Source: Comamonas antarctica (GTDB lineage: Bacteria; Pseudomonadota; Gammaproteobacteria; Burkholderiales; Burkholderiaceae_C). Taken from it: a DNA stretch of 64,000 nucleotides. The notes under the pieces were generated by a model, which saw only the letters and a list, made by a program, of their open reading frames with translations, had not been told where the DNA came from and made no database searches. The stretch is taken from the NCBI RefSeq assembly GCF_013363755.1, contig NZ_CP054840.1, positions 1,130,001-1,194,000 of the forward strand, read 5' to 3'. Shown piece by piece: positions 23,649 through 32,347 of the stretch (positions are counted from its first letter, which is position 1; the number at the start of each line of letters is the position of its first letter). The translations under genes and the position numbers were made by a program.

Positions 23649-24136
23649 GGTGCGGCGCCGTTCACTTTTGCCCGGACGGCGCCATAGGCGTCGATGCAGG
23701 TGTTGAGGTCCCGGATTGCGGCGTCGCCTTCGCCGGTGATTCCAAGAAGCGCTGCAGCATCCTCTCGGTCAAGTTCGGCGCGCGCTTCGGGATTGCCAGG
23801 GCTGGCACGTTCGGCGCTGACGCCAGGGCCGGGCTCTGGAGAGGTGCGGACTGACAGGCGGATAGAGCCACTGCGCAGGCCAGCAGCCAGGCTGTCGATT
23901 GAGCTTTTCGCATCGTTTTGTCCTGTGCGGTTGGTGTCGAGGATCTGTTCGAGCGAGTCGGCCAACTGGCCGCTGCGCTCCAGGGTTTTGGCGAGCTGCT
24001 GCACAGTGCCGGCCAACTGGTCGTTTTGTACGCGCAGGCTGCCGCGCTCCTCGCCGCGCTGGTCGGCGCCGTAGAGCGCGCCCAGCACGGCCAGGGGAAG
24101 CACCGCCTTCAGGATCATCGTGGCGGCGGCTTTCAT
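23645..24136 (-). CDS. Rz-like inner-membrane spanin (LysB position)
   Basis: A 163-residue protein with one N-terminal membrane segment (residues 7-24, ILKAVLPLAVLGALYGA) and a periplasmic coiled coil (LRVQNDQLAGTVQQLAKTLE). It ends with a Cys-containing NTCIDAYGAVRAKV segment, as in Rz/LysB spanins. It spans the periplasm with its nested Rz1 partner to disrupt the outer membrane at lysis. The ATG overlaps the endolysin stop (ATGA). Confidence 0.85.
   Translation of the reverse strand: MKAAATMILKAVLPLAVLGALYGADQRGEERGSLRVQNDQLAGTVQQLAKTLERSGQLADSLEQILDTNRTGQNDAKSSIDSLAAGLRSGSIRLSVRTSPEPGPGVSAERASPGNPEARAELDREDAAALLGITGEGDAAIRDLNTCIDAYGAVRAKVNGAAP
23662..23913 (-). CDS. Rz1-like outer-membrane spanin lipoprotein (nested)
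   Basis: An 83-residue lipoprotein wholly inside Rz in another frame. It has a signal peptide (MRKAQSTAWLLACAVALSAC) with lipobox LSAC and lipid-attachment Cys20, then a Pro- and Ser-rich mature part, as in Rz1/LysC. The nested arrangement is a hallmark of spanin pairs. It interacts with Rz across the periplasm. Confidence 0.85.
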   Translation of the reverse strand: MRKAQSTAWLLACAVALSACQSAPLQSPALASAPNVPALAIPKRAPNLTERMLQRFLESPAKATPQSGTSTPASTPMAPSGQK

Positions 24137-24714
24137 GCCGGCAGGAACTGCTTGTCGCTGAGCAGTTCGCCCAGCGCGCGATTGAGCTGCCAGCCGTACT
24201 GGAAGCGTTCGTCCTTGGGGCGGCGTTCCGCCAGTTCGAGCAGGTAGTTCGACTGCTGCGAGGCCACCATGCCGAAAAGCACGTTCGCGCCTTCGCGGCC
24301 GCGCTTGCCCAGAAAGGCCTGCAGGGCGCCCAGGGTCAGGGTGCCGATGCGGCCATCAGCCGTGATATCGGCGTAGTCGGCCTGGTTGCGATTGAGCACG
24401 TTGAGGACACGCTGCAGGTGGCGCACGGCGGTGCTTTGCCCTGCGAGCACGCCGAAATCCATCATGCAGTCGGCCAGGCCAGGGTACAGCTGCGCCACGC
24501 GGTGGAAGCCGGGTTCGACCCAATAGCGCTTGATGTAGATGCTCTGTGCGGTTTCGCGCGGCAGGTCGCGCATGTCGCCCTTGTAGCCATAGGCGCGCGC
24601 AGTTGCCACCGTGATGCCGTAATTGGTCTCGCCGCCGGAGTCCTGCGGATCATGGACGTAGCCGCCTTCACGCTCGATGAGGTCATTGATGTAGCGGATG
24701 GTTTCGGCAGTCAT
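24133..24714 (-). CDS. Endolysin, GH108 N-acetylmuramidase type
   Basis: A 193-residue peptidoglycan hydrolase. The motif IEREGGYVHDPQDSGGETNY, continuing GIT, is that of glycoside hydrolase family 108, with the catalytic Glu in EGGY. The C-terminal peptidoglycan-binding part includes TADGRIGTLTLGALQAFLG. The start MTAETIRYIND overlaps the stop of the membrane gene before it (ATGA), which decides it over a 60-residue extension. No signal peptide is seen, so export should depend on the holin. It stands in the place of P2 gene K. Confidence 0.9.
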   Translation of the reverse strand: MTAETIRYINDLIEREGGYVHDPQDSGGETNYGITVATARAYGYKGDMRDLPRETAQSIYIKRYWVEPGFHRVAQLYPGLADCMMDFGVLAGQSTAVRHLQRVLNVLNRNQADYADITADGRIGTLTLGALQAFLGKRGREGANVLFGMVASQQSNYLLELAERRPKDERFQYGWQLNRALGELLSDKQFLPA

Positions 24715-25196
24715 GGGCGGCCTCCCGTCGCGTTCGCGTTGCCGCCGGCAGACGCGCCGCGGCTCGATTCGGCCAGGTCGTGCCGGGCGTCCCGGGCAAT
24801 CTCGGTGATGGTCTTGCCCTCGCTGCGTTTGAGCCACAGGAACACGCCCGCAACCACCCACGGACCAGGAATGGAACACACCACGAACACGCATCCGGTG
24901 ATGACGAAGAATCCCGCGATGGCGGGCAGGGCCGCCAGGATGGCCAGGCGCGCGCCGGCGTCGAAGATGCCCGGCCAGTGCTGCATGAGCATCACCAGTG
25001 CCGGCACGCCGAGAACGAAGCCGCTGACCAGGCAGGCCAGAACCCGGTTGAGCAGATCGCCGCGCGGGTCGGTGGCGCGCAGCGGCACGAAGCGCAGGCC
25101 CAGCCAGAACGCAAGAAGGCTTGCCGCAATCGGCAGCGAGAAAAGGGCGAGCTTGTAGCCGGCGAAGGTGCCGGCGGCGGAGGTCGGTTCGGTCAT
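24711..25196 (-). CDS. Multi-span membrane protein in holin position
   Basis: A 161-residue protein with about four membrane segments (LALFSLPIAASLLAFWLG, VLACLVSGFVLGVPALVML, and two in the AILAALPAIAGFFVITGCVF to VVAGVFLWL region) and a charged, glycine-rich C-terminus. It lies between X and the endolysin, where P2 has the holin Y, and overlaps the endolysin by ATGA. It is therefore the probable holin or a holin regulator, although it is longer than most holins and I do not recognise the family. Confidence 0.6.
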   Translation of the reverse strand: MTEPTSAAGTFAGYKLALFSLPIAASLLAFWLGLRFVPLRATDPRGDLLNRVLACLVSGFVLGVPALVMLMQHWPGIFDAGARLAILAALPAIAGFFVITGCVFVVCSIPGPWVVAGVFLWLKRSEGKTITEIARDARHDLAESSRGASAGGNANATGGRP

Positions 25197-25252
25197 GGTG
25201 GTGCGCGTCGGTTGGTGGTGGTGGCGGTGGTGGGTGAGAGGGCGGGGGCGGA

Positions 25253-25465
25253 TCAATCCCATAGCTTTACGGTTTGGGTTGCGGTGGGGGCGGCGGGCAG
25301 GTCTGGCAGGGTGACCAGCAGACCCATGGGCAGGTTGGTGCCGTGGGCAGCCAGGCCAGGATTCAGCGCGAGCGTGGCTTCGGTAACTTCGGCCGTGGCG
25401 CGAAGGTGCCGCCAGCACAGCAGGTCCACGGTGTCGCCTTGCTGGGTGCGCACGGTCGTGGGCAT
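25253..25465 (-). CDS. X: Tail protein gpX
   Basis: A 70-residue tail protein of the P2 gpX family (LysM-like fold). The pattern RTQQGDTVDLLCWRH and LNPGLAAHGTNLPMGLLVTL is typical, ending VKLWD. It stands one base downstream of the L start region, as in P2 L-X order. Confidence 0.93.
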   Translation of the reverse strand: MPTTVRTQQGDTVDLLCWRHLRATAEVTEATLALNPGLAAHGTNLPMGLLVTLPDLPAAPTATQTVKLWD

Positions 25466-25466
25466 G

Positions 25467-25961
25467 TCAGATCAGTTCCGATGTCATGCGCGAGACGCGC
25501 TGGATGTCGCGCAGCGCATGCAGGCCGTCGCGGCGGTACTCGTCGGCCAGCAGGCGCCGGCCCGCATCGCCGCGCTCGGCCCGGCCGGTGGCGTCGGCAT
25601 CGGCATAGCGTTCGGTGATGTTGGCCTTGGCATAGGCATACACGGCCCGCTCGAAGCGGCTGACCTGGACGCTCACGCCGTTGATGGCAGCCGCCGGCAC
25701 GCTGGCCAGGGTGGCATGGCCTGCGGCCTGCTGCGCGATGGCCCACTGGTCGAGCTCATCAAGGACATGCGCCAGCGCATCCGTGGCGGCATGCGTGAGG
25801 CGCGCGGCGGTCACGACACCATCGATTGCGACGTCGGCGCGCAGCTTCGCCAGGTCAATCGCGGGCCAGAAGCCGCCCGCCGACAGGGTGCCGAGCGGGG
25901 CCGGGTCTTCGGGCGGGGTGGTCCGCACGATAGGAGGACCGTTGGCAATCAGAAAGGACAT
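25467..25961 (-). CDS. L: Head completion protein gpL
   Basis: A 164-residue head completion/stabilisation protein of the P2 gpL family, which prepares filled heads for tail joining. Conserved features include FWPAIDLAKLRADVAIDGVV and LTHAATDALAHVLDELDQW, and YKRAV-type FERAVYAYAKANITERYAD. The C-terminus lies next to X. Confidence 0.92.
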   Translation of the reverse strand: MSFLIANGPPIVRTTPPEDPAPLGTLSAGGFWPAIDLAKLRADVAIDGVVTAARLTHAATDALAHVLDELDQWAIAQQAAGHATLASVPAAAINGVSVQVSRFERAVYAYAKANITERYADADATGRAERGDAGRRLLADEYRRDGLHALRDIQRVSRMTSELI

Positions 25962-26074
25962 GGTGATGCGTGGCTGGGGTCAATAGGTGGGCGGTGGTCG
26001 CCAGGCGTTGCTGCAGGGAATGAACCCTCGCGCGGCCTGGCGAGCCGCCCGGCACTGGGGGTGCTCGGTGGTTG

Positions 26075-26998
26075 TCAGGTCTTGGCGGCCTTCCCGGTCT
26101 TGGCCGCGGCGCGTGCGGGAGGCTTGGCTGGGGTCTTGCGCCGGGCCGCAGCCGTGGCCGGCTGGGTCTCGGCGGCGTCGGGCGCGGTATCGGCCGTGCT
26201 GGCCTGGTCGGCAGCGCCCTGAAGCGCGTGGGACGCGGGTGATGCGGGATTGGCCAGCGCGCGCTGTTTGCGCTCGATGCGCTCGATGTCCTTTTTCACG
26301 CCGGATTGAGCATCGAGGTGCAGGGCCTGCACCAGCAGGGCCAGCACATCGCCCAGGATCTCGGGCGGCAAGCCGTCCAGCTTTGGATCCTCGGCGGTCT
26401 GGACCTTGCCCAGCAGCGCATAGGCCGTAGCCTTCAGGAGCTTGGCGCGTGCCTGGTCGGGGGCGTCCTGGCCGTTGGTGAGGCCGGCAAGGGCCGTCAG
26501 GTGTTCGGCCGGGTGTGTTTCGTCGGCCACCAGGGCCGGCTGGCCTTTCTCGTCGGCGCCAGGGCGCAGGGGCTGCCATTGGCCGCGCAGATAGGCGTCG
26601 GCGTATTCGTCCAGCAGCACCGCCGCGGCGCCGCGCTGGTACTGGTCGGGCAGCGGCAGCTTGTGCTGCAGCACGTAGGCAGCCATGCGCAGCGCCAGGC
26701 CGTAGGCGCCGGCGTCGATGGCCCAGACCATGGTGGTGGTGAACACATCATCCCGCGCGCCCTGGCCCTTGGACAATGCGCCCTCGATCCACGGCAGGTA
26801 TTCAGGCAGCAGCTGCGCCTTGGTCTGGCGTTTGAGCTGGACGGATTGCAGGGCTTTGAGCGTGCGCTTGTCGGTGGCGAGCTTGGCCAGCATCAGCTGG
26901 TAATCGCTGCCCTGCAGCTCGATGCCGAAGGGACTGGCCGCCTGGGCCTTCTCGGCCATGACGCGGGCGCGGTGACGCTGGGCGGGGGTGAGTGCCAT
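26075..26998 (-). CDS. M: Terminase small subunit / endonuclease gpM
   Basis: A 307-residue terminase endonuclease subunit of the P2 gpM family. It starts MALTPAQRHRARVMAEKAQA and contains YQLMLAKLATDKRTLKALQS and WAIDAGAYGLALRMAAYVLQ, both typical. It cuts cos DNA together with gpP. The C-terminal 60 residues are Ala/Lys-rich and probably disordered, a longer tail than in P2 gpM (247 residues). Confidence 0.92.
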   Translation of the reverse strand: MALTPAQRHRARVMAEKAQAASPFGIELQGSDYQLMLAKLATDKRTLKALQSVQLKRQTKAQLLPEYLPWIEGALSKGQGARDDVFTTTMVWAIDAGAYGLALRMAAYVLQHKLPLPDQYQRGAAAVLLDEYADAYLRGQWQPLRPGADEKGQPALVADETHPAEHLTALAGLTNGQDAPDQARAKLLKATAYALLGKVQTAEDPKLDGLPPEILGDVLALLVQALHLDAQSGVKKDIERIERKQRALANPASPASHALQGAADQASTADTAPDAAETQPATAAARRKTPAKPPARAAAKTGKAAKT

Positions 26999-27026
26999 GG
27001 TGGTGTCTGGTGTGGGTTGCGGAGGC

Positions 27027-27050
27027 GGGCCGCCCGTCGAAGGGCGGCCC
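27027..27050. terminator. Intercistronic hairpin between N and M
   Basis: The perfect nine-base arms GGGCCGCCC and GGGCGGCCC enclose the loop GTCGAA, eight bases after the stop of the major capsid gene. There is no T-run. Such a hairpin may block or slow transcription and stabilise the capsid mRNA, so that N is made in excess over the downstream M. Confidence 0.55.
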
Positions 27051-27057
27051 GTGCGGC

Positions 27058-28071
27058 TTAGGCTTCGACGATCTCGATGTTCTCCACAAGCACCGCCTGG
27101 CCAACGTCCTCGATCACGTAGGCGTCATTGCTGGACTGGAAATCCTCGACGCGATCCCGCGCCGGGTTTTCCTTGATGTGGCGGCGGCGGGCGCCTTCCT
27201 GCCAGTACACCGACAGGTTGTCGAAGGTGGTAATCAGCATGGCGTTCTCGGGGAAGAACGGCGCCGAGGCTGCTGCCAACCCACCCACGCGCTTCTGGCT
27301 GATCACGATGTCGGCCGCCATGGTTTCGCTGGGTGCCTGGTCGGTGTTGACCAACGGGAAATACTTGTCGTGCAGCAGCTGGCTGCCCAACATCACCACA
27401 AGATTCGGGTTGTTGCGGTGCCAGGGGTCCAGCAGTTCGCGGGCATCAAAAACCGCAGCATCCAGATTCCGGTAATCGCCTGTCTTGCCGATGAGCAGCT
27501 TGCCACCTGCTTTGCCTTCGCCGAGGACGCGTTCGGGCGCTTCTTCACGCAGGTGCTGCAGCCAGCCCTTGTTGACGTCCTGCAGCAGCGGATTTGCATC
27601 GATGTCGGTGTCCGCCGCAATCGAGATACCGTTGAAGCCGATGCAGATGCGGTCCAGCGCTTGACGCTGGGCCAGCATCTTGGCCACGCGGATCTGGAAG
27701 TCCTTGAATTTGGCCCAGGCGTCGATCTTGGCGTAGTTCAGATGCGTGTCGAAATTGGTTTTCGTGCAGTGGTAGCCGCGTGCGCCCAGCGCAGTCAGGT
27801 CGCGCGTCTTGCGTTCCTTGTCCGCGGTGTTGGTGCGGCCAGCGCTGGGGCCCGACAGCGACAGGCCCAGCTTTTCGCCCTGCTGCTCGGTCACGGGGAT
27901 GACGTTGATCTTGCTCAGGAACTCGCTGGACTCCTGCATCGCCGTTTCCAGCTTCTGCTGGACGCTGGGGATGACGGCAAAGGACTTGTCCGTATCGGCC
28001 AGGTCGATGCCGTTGAGTTCGGCCACGCGGGCCATGTAGGTGTTGAAGACGCGGCGGCTGTCGTTGCGCAT
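27058..28071 (-). CDS. N: Major capsid protein gpN
   Basis: A 337-residue capsid protein of the P2 gpN family. It begins MRNDSRRVFNTYMARVAELN, contains FLSKINVIPVTEQQGEKLGL and YHCTKTNFDTHLNYAKIDAW, and near the C-terminus DAYVIEDVGQAVLVENIE, all typical. In P2 the N-terminus is trimmed during maturation by gpO. Length is close to P2 gpN (357). Confidence 0.95.
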   Translation of the reverse strand: MRNDSRRVFNTYMARVAELNGIDLADTDKSFAVIPSVQQKLETAMQESSEFLSKINVIPVTEQQGEKLGLSLSGPSAGRTNTADKERKTRDLTALGARGYHCTKTNFDTHLNYAKIDAWAKFKDFQIRVAKMLAQRQALDRICIGFNGISIAADTDIDANPLLQDVNKGWLQHLREEAPERVLGEGKAGGKLLIGKTGDYRNLDAAVFDARELLDPWHRNNPNLVVMLGSQLLHDKYFPLVNTDQAPSETMAADIVISQKRVGGLAAASAPFFPENAMLITTFDNLSVYWQEGARRRHIKENPARDRVEDFQSSNDAYVIEDVGQAVLVENIEIVEA

Positions 28072-28132
28072 AGGGGTTTCCTTGTCGGATGGTGGGACGG
28101 TGATGGGCGGGGAGTGGGACGGGGCGGTACGG

Positions 28133-28960
28133 TCAGAAGTCGGCTTGCTGCTGGCCGCCGCCGCCGCTGGCCACGGGACGGCGGCCGGGCTGCTCGGTGT
28201 TGTCGAGCTGGGTGTATTGCTTCTGCAGCTTGTCGAGGTCGGCGCGCAACGACTTGATGGAGTTGTCGGTCTTGGCCTGGTGCTTGTTCACCGCGGAGGC
28301 GTGTTCGGCGAAGCTGTCGCCCATTTCCTGCATGCCGTCGGCCATTGCGTCGAAGCGGGCGTCGTCGCTTTCCGTCTTGCCCTTGAACTTCGCGAGCGCG
28401 CTTTCGATGCGGGCCTTGAACTTGGCCGCCATGCCGGCTTCGGCTTCTTCCTCCATTTCCAGCGTGAAGACTTCGGCCACAGCGAACACATCCTCGGGCT
28501 GCTCCTTTCGGGCCTTGAAAGGATTTGCTTCTGGGTGCTTCGCTGCAAATTCCAGCATTTCGGTTCCCAGACTGGCCGGGTTGTCGGTGACGGCCAGGCC
28601 AACGAGGTAGGCCTCGCCGAGGTCGGCAAAGCTCGGGCGGACCTCGATGGAGGTGTAGAGCTTCTGCTTGCGCTTGTTCAACTCGACCAGTTCGTCGGTG
28701 GCGTCGATCTGGGCCAGAAGCGCGAGCTTCTTCTTGCCGCCGATCTCGACCTCTTCGGTTTTCACGGCCAGCACATCGCCATAGGCCCGGAATTCGCCGC
28801 TTGCGCCATAGCCGCGGATGTGCTCCATGTTGACGCGCGCGCCGTAGAGCTTCGGGTCGTAGTGCTTGGCGATTTGCAGCAGCCAGTCGCGGTCGATGGT
28901 GCGGCCATCGGAGGTAGCGCCCTCGACAGCGACGCGGAAGAACTTGGATTTTTTGGCCAT
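28133..28960 (-). CDS. O: Capsid scaffolding protein/protease gpO
   Basis: A 275-residue scaffold and maturation protease of the P2 gpO family. It starts MAKKSKFFRVAVEGATSDGR, followed by DRDWLLQIAKHYDPKLYGAR and a KLYTSIEVRPSFADLGEAYL segment carrying the protease domain's Ser. The C-terminal half is a coiled-coil scaffold (LRADLDKLQKQYTQLDN). The start has no nearby upstream overlap; the frame runs on upstream but with shadow-like sequence. Divergent from P, with 157 bases between, which should hold two late promoters; no TGT-N12-ACA Ogr site could be recognised there. Confidence 0.93.
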   Translation of the reverse strand: MAKKSKFFRVAVEGATSDGRTIDRDWLLQIAKHYDPKLYGARVNMEHIRGYGASGEFRAYGDVLAVKTEEVEIGGKKKLALLAQIDATDELVELNKRKQKLYTSIEVRPSFADLGEAYLVGLAVTDNPASLGTEMLEFAAKHPEANPFKARKEQPEDVFAVAEVFTLEMEEEAEAGMAAKFKARIESALAKFKGKTESDDARFDAMADGMQEMGDSFAEHASAVNKHQAKTDNSIKSLRADLDKLQKQYTQLDNTEQPGRRPVASGGGGQQQADF

Positions 28961-29117
28961 GGTGGTGTGGACCTCGCAGGTGGATTTGCCGGGTGGTGGC
29001 GGTGAAGTCCCATGGTGTCCAGCCGGCCCTGCAGCCTCAAGCAATGGCATGTGTGGCGCGGCTGGGGACGGATGCGAGTGCTGGTTGATCGCGGGTGCAG
29101 CCGGAAGACTTGCCGGC
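28961..29117. promoter_or_regulatory. Divergent O/P late promoter region
   Basis: The 157 bases between the O and P starts must carry promoters for both late operons by analogy with P2. I searched by eye for the P2 Ogr/Delta site TGT-N12-ACA and found no full match, so the site may differ in this phage. The assignment rests on position. Confidence 0.4.
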
Positions 29118-31016
29118 ATGGCACAAAAGAAGACTTCGGGGCGCGCGCGCGCCCCTGTTGCCGCTGGTGACCCTGCTGCGGTTGCCGCGGCCGAAATGCC
29201 GGCCGCCGACTTCGGCGCGCTGGTTGTCGCTCAGGCGCAGGCGCAGAGCACCGCGCACCACGCCGCCGCATTGGTCACGCAATCGCAGCCGCGCACCGTG
29301 GCACGCCATCTGTATTGGCAGGGCTGGCGGCCCAAGCTGATCGCCGAGAAGTTAGGTGTTCCAGCCACTACGGTCTACGGCTGGCGGGATGCGGAGGAGT
29401 GGGACAAGTTCACGCCGCTGGAGCGCGTGAATGGCGCGCTTGAGTTGCGCATGGTCCAGCTCATCATGAAAGAGGAGAAGTCCGGCGGCGATTTCAAGGA
29501 AATCGACCTGCTGGGCCGCCAGCTGGAGCGCACCGCGCGCATCGAGCGCTATCAGGAAACCGGCAAGGAAGGCGACCTCAATCCCGCCATTGCCCGGCGC
29601 AATGCCACGCCGAAGCGCAAGCCCAAGCGCAACGAGTTCACGGCCGAGCAGATCGAGCGCCTGGTCGAGCTGTTCCACGAAGGGAACTTCGGCTATCAGA
29701 ACCGCTGGTTCGAGGCACAGAAGGAGCGCACGCGCATCCTGCTCAAGTCGCGGCAGATCGGGGCAACTTTCTACTTCGCCCGCGAAGCGCTGATTCGCGC
29801 GGTGACCGAGGGCCGCAACCAGATTTTCCTGTCGGCATCCAAGGCCCAGGCGCACCAGTTCAAGAACTACATGATCGCGTTTGCGCGCGAGGTGGATGTC
29901 GACCTCAGCGGCGACCCGATGGTGCTTTGGAACAACGCCGAATTGCATTTCCTGGGCACCAACGCGAAGACCGCCCAGGGCCGAAGCGGCGACTTCTACT
30001 TTGACGAGTTCTTCTGGACCGGGAATTTCAAGGAACTCAACAAGGTGGCCAGCGCCATGGCCACGCACAAGCACTGGCGCAAGACCTATTTTTCGACGCC
30101 TTCAGCCAAGAGCCACGAGGCCTATCCCTTCTGGACGGGCGAGGACCGCAACCGCGGCCGGGATAGGTCCAAGCATGTGCAGCTGGATCTCAGCCACAAG
30201 GCGCTGGCCGCCGGCATGCGCTGTCTGGATGGCCGCTTCCGCCATATCGTCACCATCGAGGACGCGCTGCGCCAGGGCTGCAACCTGTTCGACCTGGCCG
30301 AGCTGCAGGCCGAATATCCCGACGACGAATTCGCCAACCTGTTCATGTGCGATTTCATCGATGACAGCAATTCGATTTTCAGCCTGAAGCTGATGCAGTC
30401 GTGCATGGTCGATTCATGGGAAGCATGGGCCAGCGACTTCAAGCCATTGGCGCAGCGTCCCTTCGCCTTGCAGCCGGTCTGGGTCGGGTATGACCCATCC
30501 CACACGGGCGACACCGCCGCCTTGGTGGTCATCGCGCCGCCTAAGGTGGCAGGCGGCAAGTTCCGGCTCCTGCACCGCCAGCAGTTCCGCGGCGCGGATT
30601 TCGAGGCTCAGTCCGAGTACATCCGCAGCATTACCCAGCAATACAACGTGGCGTTCATGGGCATCGACACCACCGGGCTGGGCCAGGGGGTCTATCAGAA
30701 CGTCATCAAGTTCTATCCCCAGGCCCGCGCCTACCACTATGACCTGGCGCTCAAGTCGCGCCTGGTGCTCAAGGCGCAGCAGGTCATCACCAAGGGCCGA
30801 CTGGAAATGGATGCGGACTGTACCGATGTGGCCGCAGCCTTCATGGCCATCAAGAAGGTGCTGACGCCGAGCCAGCGCCACGTGACCTATCAATCCGGCC
30901 GTTCGGACGCCATCGGCCACGCCGACCTGGCCTGGGCGGTGATGCACGCACTGGACAACGAAAACCTTGCCGGGGATGTCCTCGGCGGCAATTCTTCTGT
31001 GGAGATCTACGAATGA
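29118..31016 (+). CDS. P: Terminase large subunit gpP (ATPase)
   Basis: A 632-residue P2 gpP-family terminase, the DNA-packaging motor. An N-terminal helix-turn-helix (about residues 72-95, LIAEKLGVPATTVYGWRDAE) precedes the ATPase domain, with the Walker A variant LKSRQIGAT at 209-217 and a Walker B region in DFYFDEFFW. The nuclease-like domain follows (VWVGYDPSHTGDTAALVV, later YQSGRSDAIGHADLAWAVM). The start MAQKKTSGRARAP at 29118 is chosen because the upstream part of the frame overlaps the O gene's start. Its stop overlaps the Q ATG. Confidence 0.94.
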   Translation: MAQKKTSGRARAPVAAGDPAAVAAAEMPAADFGALVVAQAQAQSTAHHAAALVTQSQPRTVARHLYWQGWRPKLIAEKLGVPATTVYGWRDAEEWDKFTPLERVNGALELRMVQLIMKEEKSGGDFKEIDLLGRQLERTARIERYQETGKEGDLNPAIARRNATPKRKPKRNEFTAEQIERLVELFHEGNFGYQNRWFEAQKERTRILLKSRQIGATFYFAREALIRAVTEGRNQIFLSASKAQAHQFKNYMIAFAREVDVDLSGDPMVLWNNAELHFLGTNAKTAQGRSGDFYFDEFFWTGNFKELNKVASAMATHKHWRKTYFSTPSAKSHEAYPFWTGEDRNRGRDRSKHVQLDLSHKALAAGMRCLDGRFRHIVTIEDALRQGCNLFDLAELQAEYPDDEFANLFMCDFIDDSNSIFSLKLMQSCMVDSWEAWASDFKPLAQRPFALQPVWVGYDPSHTGDTAALVVIAPPKVAGGKFRLLHRQQFRGADFEAQSEYIRSITQQYNVAFMGIDTTGLGQGVYQNVIKFYPQARAYHYDLALKSRLVLKAQQVITKGRLEMDADCTDVAAAFMAIKKVLTPSQRHVTYQSGRSDAIGHADLAWAVMHALDNENLAGDVLGGNSSVEIYE

Positions 31017-32044
31017 CGACGCACGCGCCTCAAGCAACCCATCACACCGCATCTGCCGGCGCCACCCAGCCCGCAGGCCTGGAGGTGTTCACCTTTGGCG
31101 AGCCCGAACCCATCAGCCGCCTGCGGCTGCTCGATTACGTCGAGGCCATGTTCAATGGTCGCTGGTATGAGCCGCCTTTCCCGCTGGAAGGGCTGGCCAG
31201 CGCTTTCCGCGCGTCGCCGCACCACGGCTCGGCTATCTACCTCAAGCGCAACATCTTGACCGCGGCATTCATTCCGCACCCGCTCCTGTCGCGCGAGACC
31301 TTCAAGGCATTTGCGCTCGATTTTCTGGTGTTCGGCAATGGCTATCTGGAAGGGCGGCGCGCCGTCACCGGCCGCACCATGCGTTTCGAGCACGCGCTCA
31401 GTCGGTACACACGCAGGGGAAAGGACAACCGCTACTTCTACGTGCCAAGCTGGAACGAAGAGCATGAGTTTCCCGCGCACCAGGTGTTCCACCTGCGCGA
31501 GCCGGATATCAACCAGGAGCTTTACGGCCTGCCGGAGTATCTAAGCGCGCTGCAGTCCGCGCTGCTCAACGAATCGGCCACGATGTTCCGCCGCCGCTAC
31601 TACGAGAACGGCAGCCATGCCGGCTTCATCATGTACCTGTCGGACGGTTCCGTCGGCAATGCGGATGTGGAAACGCTGCGCGAGCAGCTGCGCCGCGCCA
31701 AAGGCCCGGGCAACTTCCGCAATCTGTTCGTGCATGCGCCCAACGGCAAGCCGGACGGCCTGAAGCTGATCCCCGTCAGCGAGGTCGCGGCCAAAGACGA
31801 CTTCAGCGCAATCAAGAATGCCAGCATGGCCGATGTGCTGGCGGCCCACCGGGTCCCGCCCGGGCTGCTGGGCATCATCCCGAACAACACCGGCGGATTC
31901 GGCAATGCGAAGGAGGCCCTGGGCGTGTTCATGGAAAACGAGATCGCGCCACTGCAGACGCTTTTCGAGACCCTCAACGACTGGGCCGGTGATGAAGTAG
32001 TCCGGTTCGAGCCGTACCAGCCCGGCGGACAGGGCGCGAGCTGA
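31013..32044 (+). CDS. Q: Portal protein gpQ
   Basis: A 343-residue portal protein of the P2 gpQ / PBSX family, which forms the ring at the head vertex for DNA entry. Typical features are EPEPISRLRLLDYVEAMFNG-like residues 28-46, FLVFGNGYLEGRRAVTG and RYYENGSHAGFIMYLSDGSV, then HRVPPGLLGIIPNNTGGFGN. The ATG overlaps the P stop as ATGA. It is followed by a terminator hairpin. Confidence 0.95.
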   Translation: MTTHAPQATHHTASAGATQPAGLEVFTFGEPEPISRLRLLDYVEAMFNGRWYEPPFPLEGLASAFRASPHHGSAIYLKRNILTAAFIPHPLLSRETFKAFALDFLVFGNGYLEGRRAVTGRTMRFEHALSRYTRRGKDNRYFYVPSWNEEHEFPAHQVFHLREPDINQELYGLPEYLSALQSALLNESATMFRRRYYENGSHAGFIMYLSDGSVGNADVETLREQLRRAKGPGNFRNLFVHAPNGKPDGLKLIPVSEVAAKDDFSAIKNASMADVLAAHRVPPGLLGIIPNNTGGFGNAKEALGVFMENEIAPLQTLFETLNDWAGDEVVRFEPYQPGGQGAS

Positions 32045-32080
32045 CACGCTAGGCCACTGCGGCCACCTTTCAACCTCACC

Positions 32081-32102
32081 AGGGCGCCCAGGCGCCCTTT
32101 TT
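32081..32102 (+). terminator. Intrinsic terminator after portal gene
   Basis: The arms AGGGCGC and GCGCCCT enclose CCAG and are followed by TTTTT. It lies 36 bases after the Q stop and should end the P-Q transcript. Confidence 0.75.
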
Positions 32103-32347
32103 CACGCCCCGACCACCCCACCCCTGCAGCGTCCGCGCGCGTGGCCCACACGGCCCGATTTCCGGGGCGGATGGGGCTTTTGGCCTCCCCCCCCTAAGCC
32201 GTGACCCTTTACCCCGCGGCGCGCCACATCGCCCCCGCCGCGCCTCCGCGCTTCGTGGCGCGCAAATTACGTGCTGGTCGGCATTGCCGATTCCGCGCCA
32301 GCCCTGGCTTGGAGATCCGATGGTCTCATTTTTCACGTTATGGGAAA
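32103..32347. other. Non-coding right-end phage DNA, possible cos region
   Basis: No gene is seen here. It lies beside the portal gene, where P2-like phages have cos. A G-rich stretch (TTTCCGGGGCGGATGGGG, about 32160-32178) recalls the G-rich P2 cos, but I cannot confirm the nicking sites. Near the right end GGGAAATTAC and GGGAAATTGC repeat in tandem (32342-32361). Confidence 0.3.
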
